Part shown: piece after piece, positions 26,701 to 39,100 of the stretch | How the letters are laid out: each line of letters starts with the position of its first letter | Numbering within the stretch: the stretch's first letter is position 1 | DNA from: Daphnia pulex | Lineage: Eukaryota; Arthropoda; Branchiopoda; Diplostraca; Daphniidae | Length of the DNA: 64,000 nt | Reading direction: 5' to 3' | Assembly (NCBI RefSeq): GCF_021134715.1 | Contig: NC_060021.1 | Span: 9,642,501-9,706,500, forward strand | Made by a program: the position numbers and the translations under genes | The notes under the pieces: generated by a model | The model's database searches: none | Seen by the model: the letters and a program-made list of their open reading frames with translations, nothing else | What the model was told of the DNA's origin: nothing

Positions 26701-29700
26701 TCCGCTCCAAGTCGCTGGATCGAGAGCGGACAGCTTTTTACAATTTAACTGTAACGGCCACTGATGGAGCCCTCAATGCTCACGCCCAGTTAACCATTCT
26801 AATCGAAGACGAAAACGATAATGCACCGCACATTTCGGGTTTCTTCCCTACCGTGGGTGTCGTGGCGCTGGAACGCTCGGCAAACCGACAGGAATTTCGT
26901 GACGAAGGAGTCATCATCGTTTGCGCCGACGGATCGTGTTCTACACCCATCGACGTGGAACAAAGGGAGCCAGAAGAGTTACCACCCGGTCGTTTAATGG
27001 CCACATACAGTCGATTCCGCAATCACCTGCTGAGAGTATTGGATGACTGGATCGACCAGGCCGAACGGGCAATCGATCAGACACCTCCGGATGAAGAAGA
27101 AATTCTAGAACGAGCTTTCCAAGAGATTTTGTACAATTCTTCCATTCTTATTCAGGTGAATAATCGCTTCAACAGCAGTTTGAATTTTTTTTTTTTTTTA
27201 CACTATAGTTAATCATGGGTGTTATTATCTTTCAGGTTCCGGATAATGTTATGGTGAATTCGAGTCTTGGAGTATTTAGTGTCGAAGACAAGGATGAAAC
27301 CAGCCCAGTGAAAACCGACCAACTTTCTTTTTCTATTGTACCTGGGACTTTGCACGAAGATCTTTTTGGTGTTGTTCCAGAAAGCGGATCTCTATACATG
27401 AAGAAGCCTTTGCAATTGGAAACAGTCTACTTGATTGACGTGCAAGTCCGTGACCAACATGGACTTCAATCGACAGCCAACGTCGCTATCCAGTTGACCG
27501 AAGTAAACCTACACCGCCCATTGTTCAACAGCTCTTACTACGAGCTTCTCCTTCCTGAGGGTGATTACAACGAATCCTCTTTCATTACCATCGAAGCCTT
27601 TGACGACGATACAGGTGACAATGGCCGCCTCGTTTATTCAATAATCGATTCGTCTCCATCGCCTTTCTGGATTAATCAAAAGACGGGACTGTTGGTAGTC
27701 AACGGCTCGATCGATCGCGAACAGACGGAATTTTTCCGGTTAACGGTCCAAGCTGCCGACGAAGGATTCCCTCCGCTCAAATCCCGGGCTGATGTCGTGA
27801 TCTTCATTACCGACATTAATGACAACGCGCCACAATTTGACCTGCCGTCAGGTGGAGTTAACGAAAATGGTCTCCAACCTTTGTACTCCGTATCCCTGAC
27901 GGACGGGACACCTCCGGGAACCGCGGTTATCAGAGTACGAGCTACCGATGCCGATGCAGATTTACAGACTAATGGAAATGTCACTTACCGTCTCGGTAGC
28001 CATCAGAATCAATTTACTATTGATAAACTGACAGGCTCCATTTCAACACTGGTGACAATGGACCGCGCTCGAAGTGAAAGCGAATACAATCTGTTGGTGG
28101 TGGCCACAGACGATGGAACGCCTAGACAGAGCACGGTGAGCGTCGTGCGGATCACCATCACGGAAGCCTGCCATCCTGATCCGGCTGCGCGGCGCCAGCA
28201 ATCGATCACGCTGGATGAAAATGTTCCTACTCCGATCGCTCTCCTTAATTTGACCAATTTTGATGACAGTCGATCAGAAGAACTGGTTCATCTTTCTCTA
28301 ACACGAATCGAACCTAACTGGCCGGACGCCCAGTCACGGTTTAAGCTGGACCACGTCGAGCCGGTTCTTTGGCTGACGGAGGCCTTGGATCGTGAGCTTC
28401 GAGACTCTTATTCCGTTCACTTGAGAGTTCAACATTCCGGACGCCGAAATAACAGTACCAGAAATTCGAAATGTGCTGGATTCGAAGAAGAGGAACTGGT
28501 TTTAAACATCCGAGTCGCAGATATCAATGATAACCCTCCCATCTTTGCTGACCAAAATCCTCTGATTGTAGTCGTCCCTTCCAGCACTCCGATCGGATTT
28601 CCAGTCATCACCATAGCTGTAATTTGATTGAGCTAAATTAATTTGAGTTTTAAAAAAAACATTGAACGGGTTCGGTTTTTTTTTTTCAGGTTGTGGATGC
28701 TGACGAGGGAAACAATGCGGCCATCAAATATACGATGACACCTGATGCAGCAGTATCAGATGATTATTACAATCAACTCGATTGGACCTCCGCTTTCGTC
28801 ATGGATCCCAACAGCGGAGTGGTTTCGGTGGCGTCGTCTGTTGATAGGCTAGTCGGTCGCATTCTATCGTTTCAAGTGAACGCGACTGACCGAAACGGAG
28901 GAGGCCTATCAGTTTCTTCGGCACTTGAGCTCTCTGTAAGTGTCGTTATTGATTTTCCATCCGTCTAACTTTCTATCTCTTGTCTCGTTGTTATTATATG
29001 CAGTTGCACATTTTGGATCGCTCGCATGAAGTGGTTCTAGTCTTGGCCACCACGACGGAAGATCTGATCAACCAATCGGAACACATCAGCGGGTAAGTTC
29101 TTTGAGCAAGCAGATGAGGATAAAATAGAAAACACGGGTGCAATATTGACTATTGTGTCACCTTACGTAAATGACGTGTTATTTGTTTTGTTGTTTTTGC
29201 CAGTGTGGTCAGCGATGTTAGTGGTCATCAGGTGTGGATTAGAAGTTTGGACCCGCACATCGACGGCGACACGGCCGATGGATCAATGTAATTATTAGGC
29301 GTGGAAATTTTCTTGAAATGTTCTTCAAAAAAATTTCTTTTTTTTTTTCTAACGGTTTTCCATTTTACGAATATGTTTTCAACCCACAGGACGGACGTGG
29401 TCCTCTACGCCCGAAACCGCACCGGTGAATCGATCGTCCCATCCGAGGACTTGTTCAGGTGAAAATGTTTTTCAAAAATACTTTTTATTTTTAACTATTC
29501 TCCGTTGCTGTCTTAAAATGAAATTGTTCATGCGAGAAAACATAACTTGGCAGACTTATTGCTGGCAACTTTTTGACTTTTTAACTTCCACGGGCTGCAA
29601 ATAGTTTGACAAGTACAGAAAATTGAAATTGGCTGTAATCGTTTACAGTGTGTTTTATCCATGATGATTTAAAGTGCTTTGTCACTTATACTACAGTGCC

Positions 29701-32615
29701 TTTGTTATTGGATTAAGTTTTGCTCAGTTTTCCCCATAAAATCGAATTTACTAGTCCCCGTGTAAGCTGGAAGATAAAACGGTCTTGCAGTGCAATCCAT
29801 CCTCCTCCGCAGAAATAACAATGAGAAGTTTAAGATGTTACAGAGCGCTATTGGAAAATTGCAATCGATATTTTATAATGTTCAACATTCTTATTCTCCA
29901 AGTTAATTGATGTTTTGTTTTATTTCAGTGATGTGAATTTATCAACAACTAACTTTCCTCTTCCCTATCATTTTTTTTTAAAGTTGTGTACGGTTCGTTA
30001 CTACGGCAACGAATAATTGGAACAAGCGCATGTGCGCATTTCCACTCTGTGTATCAAATTTTAAAGCGAGTTCTGGGAGTTCATGCTATACGTCCCAAGT
30101 CATTTGAGGAATTCTGTAAGAATTTGATATTATTCTGAATTGTTTTCTGGGAAGCCAATGATGATGGACATCTATATTTCATAGCTAAACTGCCCGCTGG
30201 CCAGTATTGATTTGACGGGTTAGCGGATTTAGTTTATTTGAAGCTTCTTTTACCCGTAGAGAAATCGGCCGATTGAATTTTCCTGCGATTGCATTAAATC
30301 CTAATACTATTTAATAATTTATACTTTAATGATGCAGGATATTGAATGTGAAACGGAACCAGCTGGATCAGAAGCTATCCAGTTATCATTTTAGAGAGAT
30401 CCGCCAAACAAATCGAAACACGAAATCGCTCCCGTCTTTACCAGATATCAAAATTGACGTTTTGGAGGTGACCCTCATAGCCATGGGAGCGGCCGTTTTG
30501 CTGGGCGCCATCGTGGCCGTTGTTTGTATCTGCCTGTCACGACTTAAACACAAGTATGAACCATAAATAGAAAGCCAGCTCGTTTCATCATTCATTTTTT
30601 AATTTGTCGGAATGTTTACGTGCACTCCACAGGAAGCGAACCAAGCCGGGAGTACCGCCCAGCACAATGGCAAGGTCCATGGCCATGGATTACCACCTGC
30701 AGTCCGTTAGGAACATGACGTCAATGTCTTCCTCCTACAACGATTCCTCCCAAGCGGAATTGATGAGTAGAGACTCCTCTGCCAGCAGTGAGAATTATTT
30801 TGAAGTTCCGGTGGACAAGGGACATCCGCTTTACGTCTCAGCACTTCCACCTTCTCATCAGAAGCAGCGTTACAAGAAAGCCGCCTCAACCCCGAGCTGT
30901 CCGTCTTGTAAGCGGGTTAAAGCCCAGTAAGTATTCCATTTCATTCTCATCTTTTTGATGAAGTTCTTATTATTTACGAAATGCTTGACAGTAGGTGCAA
31001 GTGTTCGGGGAAACGCCAAATGACAGTGCCCAGAAGTCTTCCAGGATCGGATAGCTGGTTGTTAAAACGCAAAAGCGACGATCCATTCTGTCGTCTGCAT
31101 TCTTTACCTCCTTCATCCCGCACTCGGAACACGCTCTCCTCTCGGTCGGCGATGAACGAACCGGAACTGACTTCCAGTAACACGAAACTAGTACGTCTCC
31201 ACCTCGCACCACGGCGGACGAGATCGATGCGGGCAGATCAATCCACCAGCGCATCCTCGGCCCATTGTCGAGAGGACAACAGCGGACAGCCGATTTATTC
31301 GCGACACTCGAATAAACTGCACCGACCCAAGAGCCACCGCTGCCATCAGCACCGCCAACGACGTCCGTCTTCATCTTCGTCGCCTTCATCGCCTTCCATA
31401 GTTCAAATTCACCAACGTCGTCAGATATTCAGTCAACCGATAGGAGGTGGAGGTCATAGATATCCGAAATCAACCAGCACCACGTAAGTTGTACTTTTTT
31501 TCATTTCGTATTAGGTATTAATAGCTCGGCATTTAAACCTTCCTGCTATATCTTGCACACTGCACTGCTTATTGCCTCTTAAACGCCACTGAGGAATCGG
31601 TATGTGCAGGAAAGTTGTAAGGATGTACCTCTCGACTTTGGAATTTCGTTTACCGAATGGCCAATATTTTAGTCGTAAATTACCAGAATGACAGAAATAG
31701 CCACCAACGTTTACGGGCGTGGGTTGCTGAACAGAGACGGGTTACTAAAAATGGAACCGCCTTTTGGAAGGCGGAATGTTTTCCAAACAAAATGTGGGTA
31801 TGAGAAAACAGCCGTTAGATCCGCCACGATGAAGGATTGATGTGATGGCTGTTTGAGCGCCGCCTGTAATGATAATTTAAAAAATATCGCCAACGTTTTG
31901 ACGTTAAGATGCGTTTGGAATTTGATGACACATAACAGGCCAAGTTTATTGGGGGATTTGTTAAATTAGCAGTGGCGGTGCTCTTAGAGAGATCTTTTGT
32001 TGCCAACAGAAAAGCTAAAATTTGAGTGCTTAATCGAGAATTATTGGATTTACTGAGATTGGTTGTTACATATGATATCGTAGCAGTGCAGTTTGTTTAT
32101 ATAATAGCGCTGTATGTAGGTGTATAGAGCTTTTCCAGTTTGTTTATTTTTAAGCTCGTAACTAGACTACGGCAACAATAATAGGGAAGAAGAGCTTGTA
32201 AGAAGAGTGTAAACTAGACGTCTGGTTGCTATCATTCTATGAACGATGCTCCGAACCCAGTCAACTTTGAGAGACACATTTTGCGATTTCACGTGCCGGT
32301 ACTTTTCGTTTTCCCGATAGCAATAATGAGTTGTAAGGTTCATCTCCTATTTTGCGCATTCTCCGAAGTACAATTTCACTTGAATGAAAGACGAACAGCC
32401 GGTTCTAGTTACACCGCTGACGTACCAGCTACCCGATGCGGGGTCCTTAAAACAGCTCAAGATCTCCGAAACGTTGTGGAGTACTTACTTTGTTCTGCTT
32501 TGGCCGAAACCAGTTTCTATTTCTCACGTAGACTAATGAAACATCTAATTGATTTAGGGACACGTTTGATGATTCGCTCGAGTCGTCCTCTCGACAGCAG
32601 CGAAGGAAGTGGTGA
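23710..32615 (+). CDS. PCDH15/Cad99C-like cadherin with MAD domain, 1819 aa
   Basis: Sixteen coding exons: 23710-23770, 24103-24200, 24293-24736, 24792-25094, 25279-25581, 25752-25923, 26008-27155, 27236-28618, 28690-28935, 29004-29092, 29204-29287, 29390-29458, 30338-30553, 30633-30926, 30992-31483, 32558-32615. The lengths sum to 1820 codons. Residues 1-20 are a signal peptide. About eleven extracellular cadherin repeats follow; DxNDN calcium linkers occur near residues 164, 271, 621, 727, 1035 and 1271, with DRE motifs inside repeats. Several linkers are degenerate (for example VVDQALG, ITEACHP). Residues about 1387-1466 resemble the membrane-adjacent (MAD/SEA-like) domain of PCDH15/CDH23-class cadherins. 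A single membrane span lies at about 1508-1532, and a basic, Ser-rich cytoplasmic tail of about 290 residues follows. Eleven repeats plus MAD is the PCDH15/Cad99C layout; Cad89D- or CDH23-type orthology is not excluded. Family role: calcium-dependent adhesion in microvilli or stereocilia-like structures. One intron appears to be GC-AG. Confidence 0.85.
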
Positions 32616-32739
32616 AAAGGACCAGCCAATCAGCTAGAGGACCGTTCTTCAGCTACTGTCTTTGATGATGCAACTGAAAACGAAAACAGCACTCTCTCAC
32701 ACACACAGAGGCAAACGACAAAAGAGGCGAAAAATAGAA

Positions 32740-32945
32740 ATGAATAAATAACAGGGAACACGGGCAAATATTTACTGATCGATATTTATTTTTATTGACA
32801 ATCAATGGTTTATTTTTCTATCGTTCTCAGCTCTTTTTTTGTGGTTTTCTGGTACATAATTAAAATAATGGAACGAGTTGATAGATATACATTTGTAAAT
32901 TATGCTGTATCGATTCGAAAATAAAGACACGGCACACGAAAAACA
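32740..32945 (+). terminator. Cadherin 3' end: poly(A) signals
   Basis: AATAAA motifs occur on the plus strand near 32744 and 32919, 130-300 nt after the cadherin stop codon. The second lies in an A-rich context and is the more likely distal site. On the minus strand AATAAA motifs (plus-strand TTTATT near 32785, 32791 and 32809) could serve the receptor gene arriving from the right, so the two 3' ends may overlap. Confidence 0.45.
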
Positions 32946-33134
32946 CACACTGGGGTTATTTTGATGAGATTTTGTATTTTAGTCTGTGTAGATTTACATA
33001 GACAATAAAGGATTTATCAATCTATATTAATAATAATTTTTTAGTTCCGTTGTCCTGAAGCAGAGTTCATAATTAAAACTTGAATAATTTAGAGCTCACA
33101 TCTCCGCACTCCCCGTTTAATGCATGCTGCCTAT

Positions 33135-36100
33135 TTACAAATCATCCGACTTCCCTTTGCGATGGGGGGCATTGAGCTCGATGTTGTCTTTGCTGGTGTT
33201 AACTAACCCCGTGTTGAGCATTCCCGATTGCGGTTGATGATCGTCTCGGGGCTCGTGAACGATGGTCTTGTTGCCAGTTCTGATGGTTGGCTTGGTATCG
33301 ACGGGTGTAGACGTGGTCGGAATCGACCTCCTGGCTGTATCCCTCCTGGATCGTTCAAAAGAAGCGCCCTTTTGAACTTCGGTCGTCGTTATGTAACGCT
33401 GCTCGTAATCGGCAGCCGTCGTTCGGATAGTCCCGCAGCAGGATCCACTTTGTATGATTGCCGTGAACCCTCGTCGGTATTTCTGATTGAAATATGCATA
33501 CAGGACCGGATTAATGCAGGAATTTGAGGCTCCCAGCCACTGGGCGACGGGCGTGACGTAGGGCAGCAGAAAGTCTTCCCACGTTTCCATCTGCTCGTTT
33601 CCCAATTTGATTCGAATGAAAATGGCGTAGAGTGGCAGCCACGAAAGCATAAATATAATTACGACCACCACCAGCATTTTGACGACCTTCACCTATTTGG
33701 CGAAAAAGAAAATCAAATGGCAAGTTTAGTTGATAGAAAAAAAAAAAGAAAAATAGTAATTTAACAGTAAGAAAAGTATACTAGCAAAGGAAAAATCCCA
33801 CCAGCCTAACTGTTATGCACAGACGAGTGAATCGATCGAGCTTATTGCATCGCTACTCGACGGCGCGGAAAGCTGTACAACAATGGAATCGACAGATCCC
33901 GAAAGATTGCCTCGATCGCTCTAAGATATTTGTCGTAAAAATTCAATTCCAAAGTGAGAATTGCCTCTTTGCCTACGTCATTCGCTGGTGCGTGACCCTT
34001 TTTGGACGCGGGACAGACCGGAGTAAATAACAGCTTCGACAAAAAATATAATTCAACGCGCCGTTTCTTATTGAGCTATCGCAAACTCTAAATATAGCTC
34101 CTATTTTCCGGATTGTCGAACTCAAATCAACTTGCGCAAGCACAGATTCTCTCGCTGCAGTCTATTACAGTTAAGTACTTTTCCAACGTGCTTGTCACTT
34201 GTTGAAACTCTCACTTCAACAAGGCACTCCCTCTTTAACGTGTTAAACGAATTCCAGTTATTTTGAAGCATCATTTTGATTTCGTGCGATATCAAATGTA
34301 TGCAGGATACATTGTAATAATTTAAAAAGTAACTTGACTAGGTTTAAATTTCGTTCAATGAAAATTTGACGATTGTGGCGGTATTTGTCCTGAAAAATCA
34401 GAAACGACTATTGTACGAATAGAAGAGCTTTCGTTCGCTAAACGCCAACGTTTTTGATTTGATGGATTGACGACTTGACGACGTTTGAAAAGAAAGGGTT
34501 TCATCAGCCGTTTCAGCAGTCACTTTCTTTCTTTACCCACTTGTGTTGATAGCTCCTCAGTTTTCCATTCAAGGACATCAGTCAAAACATGTCGACATTA
34601 CAAGAGCGGAAGTCTGATCCGGAGCAACAGGATTTCAAACGTTAGTAGGCACTTTAACACGACGTTGTCTCTTGTTTTTTACTTTGATTTCGCATTTTTC
34701 CACCTCAATCAGACGTGTCTCAAGCGTCAAAAGACGTGATGGACTCCATAAAACATTCAGCTTCATTGACTCGAAGTGAATCTACGCCAAGTTCAGCCGA
34801 GTCGAAATCCGGGCAAATTCTTAAGGAAACTATGTCGCAAACCTATAGAGGAGTCCCCAGTTCGCTTGAAGCCGAGTCTTTGCAGAGTAAGTTAACTGTT
34901 TCAAGTCTATCAATCTTTAAGGAATGAACAAACAACAAAATCAACGTTCGGGGGACGAAATAACAATCAGTGCAACTTGGCAATTCAATTACAATTTTGA
35001 TTTATTTATAGATTTCTGAATCTTACGCAATCTTCCGTGTTGACTATTTAATTTTCTTATTAACACAGAAACGTCAACGAAACATGAAAAGTGATGAATC
35101 GGTCCGGAAGAATAAACAGCCGATTTTTTCCTTTCCAGATTTGCCCAAGAAGAATAAAAGAGAAAAACGGAAGTTTGTTTAGCCTTTTTCAGCCGTGAAA
35201 TTCAATTATAGCGAAGGTTTTTGTATGAAAACTTGTGCGTTAAAAAGAAAAGAGGCATTGAATAATCAAAGAAACCTCTGGGTGTGTGTGTTTTTTTTTT
35301 TCCTCCTCACGCCCGCTTGAATTCTAGATCTTAAGACACGACAGGAAGGAAGAAAAACAAGCTTTGAATAAATAACCTTAGATCTTTGCTGTAATCGGTC
35401 GATGTGAGCGTCTTTGCTCTCGGTGGGGATGGATCTCTTCCAGACTCGGATCCATATCATGACGTAGCAGAGCAAGATGAGAAAGAGCGGCAGCAAGTAG
35501 CAAAAGACGACGTTGGCCAAAATGAAATACAGGTCCTTATCCCGCTCGCTGGGCCATTCTTCCAGACAGAGACGAATCTCTGGGCTGGCCGGAAAGGCGC
35601 TCACCAGATGAAAGTAAAGTGGCCATGGAATGGTCGTTGTCAAGGCGACGATCCAAATAAGCAGGATGATGAGGCGGGCACGGCGTCCGGTGATTTGAAA
35701 TCGCATCGGGAAACAGATGGCCAGGACCCTGTGCGCCCATCCAAAACAATTACAGAAAAGAATACGTTAGTCGAGTTCGTACACCGATGATCGCTTGTTT
35801 ATTATCCGCACTACTGATTGTTCCCTGGCAATGTTTTTTGGACTATGTTGAGAATTGACGGAAGAAAATATTAGCTTTCATTGGCCACTTACTAAAAAAC
35901 AAAGAAGCCTTTCGTGTCGCAGAGGAAAAACCCGGGTGATATTAGTTACAAGGTTTCCGCTATTGTTTTGTCTATCGCCGATTATTGAGACCCAGGTTCG
36001 TAACGATGGAAACAAGTTTGATAAGGTTTTTTTTGATCATCGTATTTTGTCGATGCGGCGCAACACATCAGGTGCTAGAGGCTTTCATGTGATTATAGAT

Positions 36101-39100
36101 CTACAAACAAGTAATTTAGTACTTTAGCTGGCGGTGAACCGCGCCGAGAGTCGTGAAAAGAAAATTAGCGTTTTATTATGGGCCTAAAGTGAATCATTTC
36201 GCGTTGGCTGCCATGCCTATCAAATTTCTTCCTGTCTATATGTCTCTCTGAGACCTTGTAGTTTTTGGTGCACTTTGGGATGTTCTTTTGGCGTGAAACT
36301 CCCCATCAGCACGTCGCCGCCAGCTGGAACACGCGTATAGATCACCGCTAGTAGTTTTGCCAATTAGAAGGTCGCACGCTCGTTCCTTTGAATACCGAAA
36401 AAGCTTAACTGAACTTTTTCGGGAAAAAGAAAATAAAAAACAAAAATAAGAGAAAATCCGTCCCTTTTATCCACACCAGCCTGCGACTGCCAAGAGACTG
36501 CGACGCCGAATCTCGAGAGTGTTCAAATTAAAGGGGTGGGGTAGTGAGAAGAAGGCTGGGATCTGACGCCCTGGATGGATGAAGTGGGATCGATACGGGC
36601 CGTGAGCGTCGTAACAAAATATTCGACAAAGGAGAAAATTCACGGCGGCGGCCTTCCCCCCGCCTCTCCTTCTCGTCGATATAGCTCAATAGTCGCAATC
36701 GATGTCTTGATTGGATGGCGTCGTGAATCCACTTTGATGATGATTCGGTAGACACACGTTTTGAGACTACTGTAGTACGGCAAGAAATTGCACGATCGAG
36801 GTTGATCCTGCCTTTTGGGCGACTGTTGTTGTTTCGTTTCATGTTGTTGTGTCAGCGGCCAGTCTGCGACAGTAATCCATCCCAGATCAAGTTTAAAAAA
36901 ACGCAACATTTCTCTGGCGCAACTTTTTTATTCGGGTTGAATTTCTTGGAAAAGTTATTAACGTGAGATCAAGAACCTTTCATGCATCCTAGTCAATAAT
37001 TAATTATTATGAATTTTACCCTCCAACTTTTTTTTTTTTTTTTCGATTCGTTTCCGCACGGAACCGTTCGCCTTCCTCCATAGCCTTGTTATTTTGAAGT
37101 CAAATCTATGTTCGCTATTTCGGGTTCAAACTTGGGTTGGTACGACGAGCCTTAACGGGTCTGAAGAGTGGGAATTGCTAATTGGAACTGAAACAACAAA
37201 AGAAATCGGAGGTATTTTTTCCCTCGTTCCAGCATTTGAACCCAGCAGTCCTTGGATGTTCCTTTACAAAAAATCAAATGATGACGTATTTGTTCAGCCA
37301 TATAATAATACTATTCACTGGGGGAATATAGGAGGACTAAGGGAATTATTTTTTGGGCGCTTGTTAATAAGAGCCAAGTCGATAAAATACGCTTGGGAAT
37401 CGACTCCACCAGTAATATATTCCCCAGTAGGATATTTTTGTCGTGGGAATCAGAATGAAATTTACCTGTCCAACGACACAGCGACGAGGGAATCTATTGA
37501 GGCAACAACCGAAACTCCCTGGACGTAGGCCACCTGTAAAAAGAATGCAATTGCAAATTAAAATTCAGGCAACTTTTCAAAGTAACCAAAGATAGCTTTG
37601 CTTTGCTGGCAAAACCAATTTAGTGAATTTGTTTTGTTCTCTATTTTCGTGAGAGTTCCCGTGAAATCGTTACGATTTTAATTGCATTCGCTCCCATCGT
37701 TAATATGGCACAGCCCCCCCTCATTATAATGAAAGGTCATTCGAACCGGAAATAGATAAAGCTCAAATAACGGCGACAATATTTGACTTACCAATTTGCA
37801 CATCGTCTCGCCGAGAATCCAAGCTAAAAATTTTAATTTCAAAAATAATTAATAGTTAAAAGTTTCACAACAGGATTTTAATTTAGAGTAGAATTTAGTA
37901 GAAGGGCGAAGGGTGCGGAAGGAGGCTTAAGGCTATTAGCGAGTTTACTAATGAATTTTTTAGGATCACTACATTATTGCGATGCATTTGTCTGATTCGG
38001 GGGCGAAACTTTTGCCAGTCGTCAGTTATCTTTAGACATCAGTCGATACGTCAATGAAAGATGAGTCGATCCAGTGATGGGATCGCCCAACCAACAATCG
38101 GCTGAAAGTGTTACAGTGTGAATGATTGAAAGTGTCGGCAGCCCAAGCGAAGAAAAACAAACAACAAAGTCACTTGGGGTTGCTGGCGTGCCATGCCTGA
38201 GTGACGGCCTGGGCATCAAGCCATTCATGTAGTTCCAACAGTCACTAATGTGTGGAGGAGTGCAGCTGTGATAACGGAGTCATCCTCCCATACATTAATA
38301 GGGAGCCTCCCATCGCCTCAAAAGTGAGTGCCCATTTTTCATTTATACTCAACTGCCATCAATAATTCCAATTATCTGTAATCCTCCCATCTTATCCCTG
38401 ATTCAATTTACATTATAAGGCACTATTATCTGTAGGGTATTTTTTTATTCGTAGTCGACAGAAATCGACCGGTGGTTGGGGTTCTCGTATTTTAATGAAC
38501 GTCATGCGTGGATTTTGGTGGGTTTCTTTTCGCTGATTTCTTTCTTGGTTAGTTTCAGGATAGATTGCAACCGTCTCCTCCTGAACATGTAACAGTATAC
38601 ACGACATAACAAGCCCGATATAACAACAAACTGACCCTCCCGAAAGGGGGGCGGTATGTCCGGCAGTTGTTCCGTAACTGTTCTTTTTTCCGCTTTACTA
38701 CTGCGCAGCGTACAATATAATTAGACTGTCCACATACTCCGCAATCCCCCCCCCCCTGTCTCCCTTTCGGATTTGCTAAGTAAATCCGGTACAGCCTAAT
38801 AATCTCGTCGCGAATGTCTATTTCTAGTTGCCTAGTAAATCCAAAAAGCTTTTCATCCGGCGGTCCGGCCGCATTACGTGAGGGAAACTGGCCTGGATTC
38901 GTCCTTTTGATTACAATATTGTTAAATTGGATTTGCTGTGATTGGATGGCCAAGCAAGTCCCTGGGCTGGTATCATATAACCAAGAACTATCTATCAAAG
39001 ATTTCATCGCCCTTTTAACCGTATTTGGCCAGTAGTCTCTGCCTTGATCTCTTTTTTGGCTCAGTCTGCAAAACGAAATTCTGCGGAAAGAAAATGTGCC

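Noticed and set aside
37094..37528. Plus-strand ORF of 144 codons with protein-like composition
   Set aside because: Its right end is antisense to the receptor exon encoding TM3 and the DR motif. It does not start from a good ATG context and shows no family motif.
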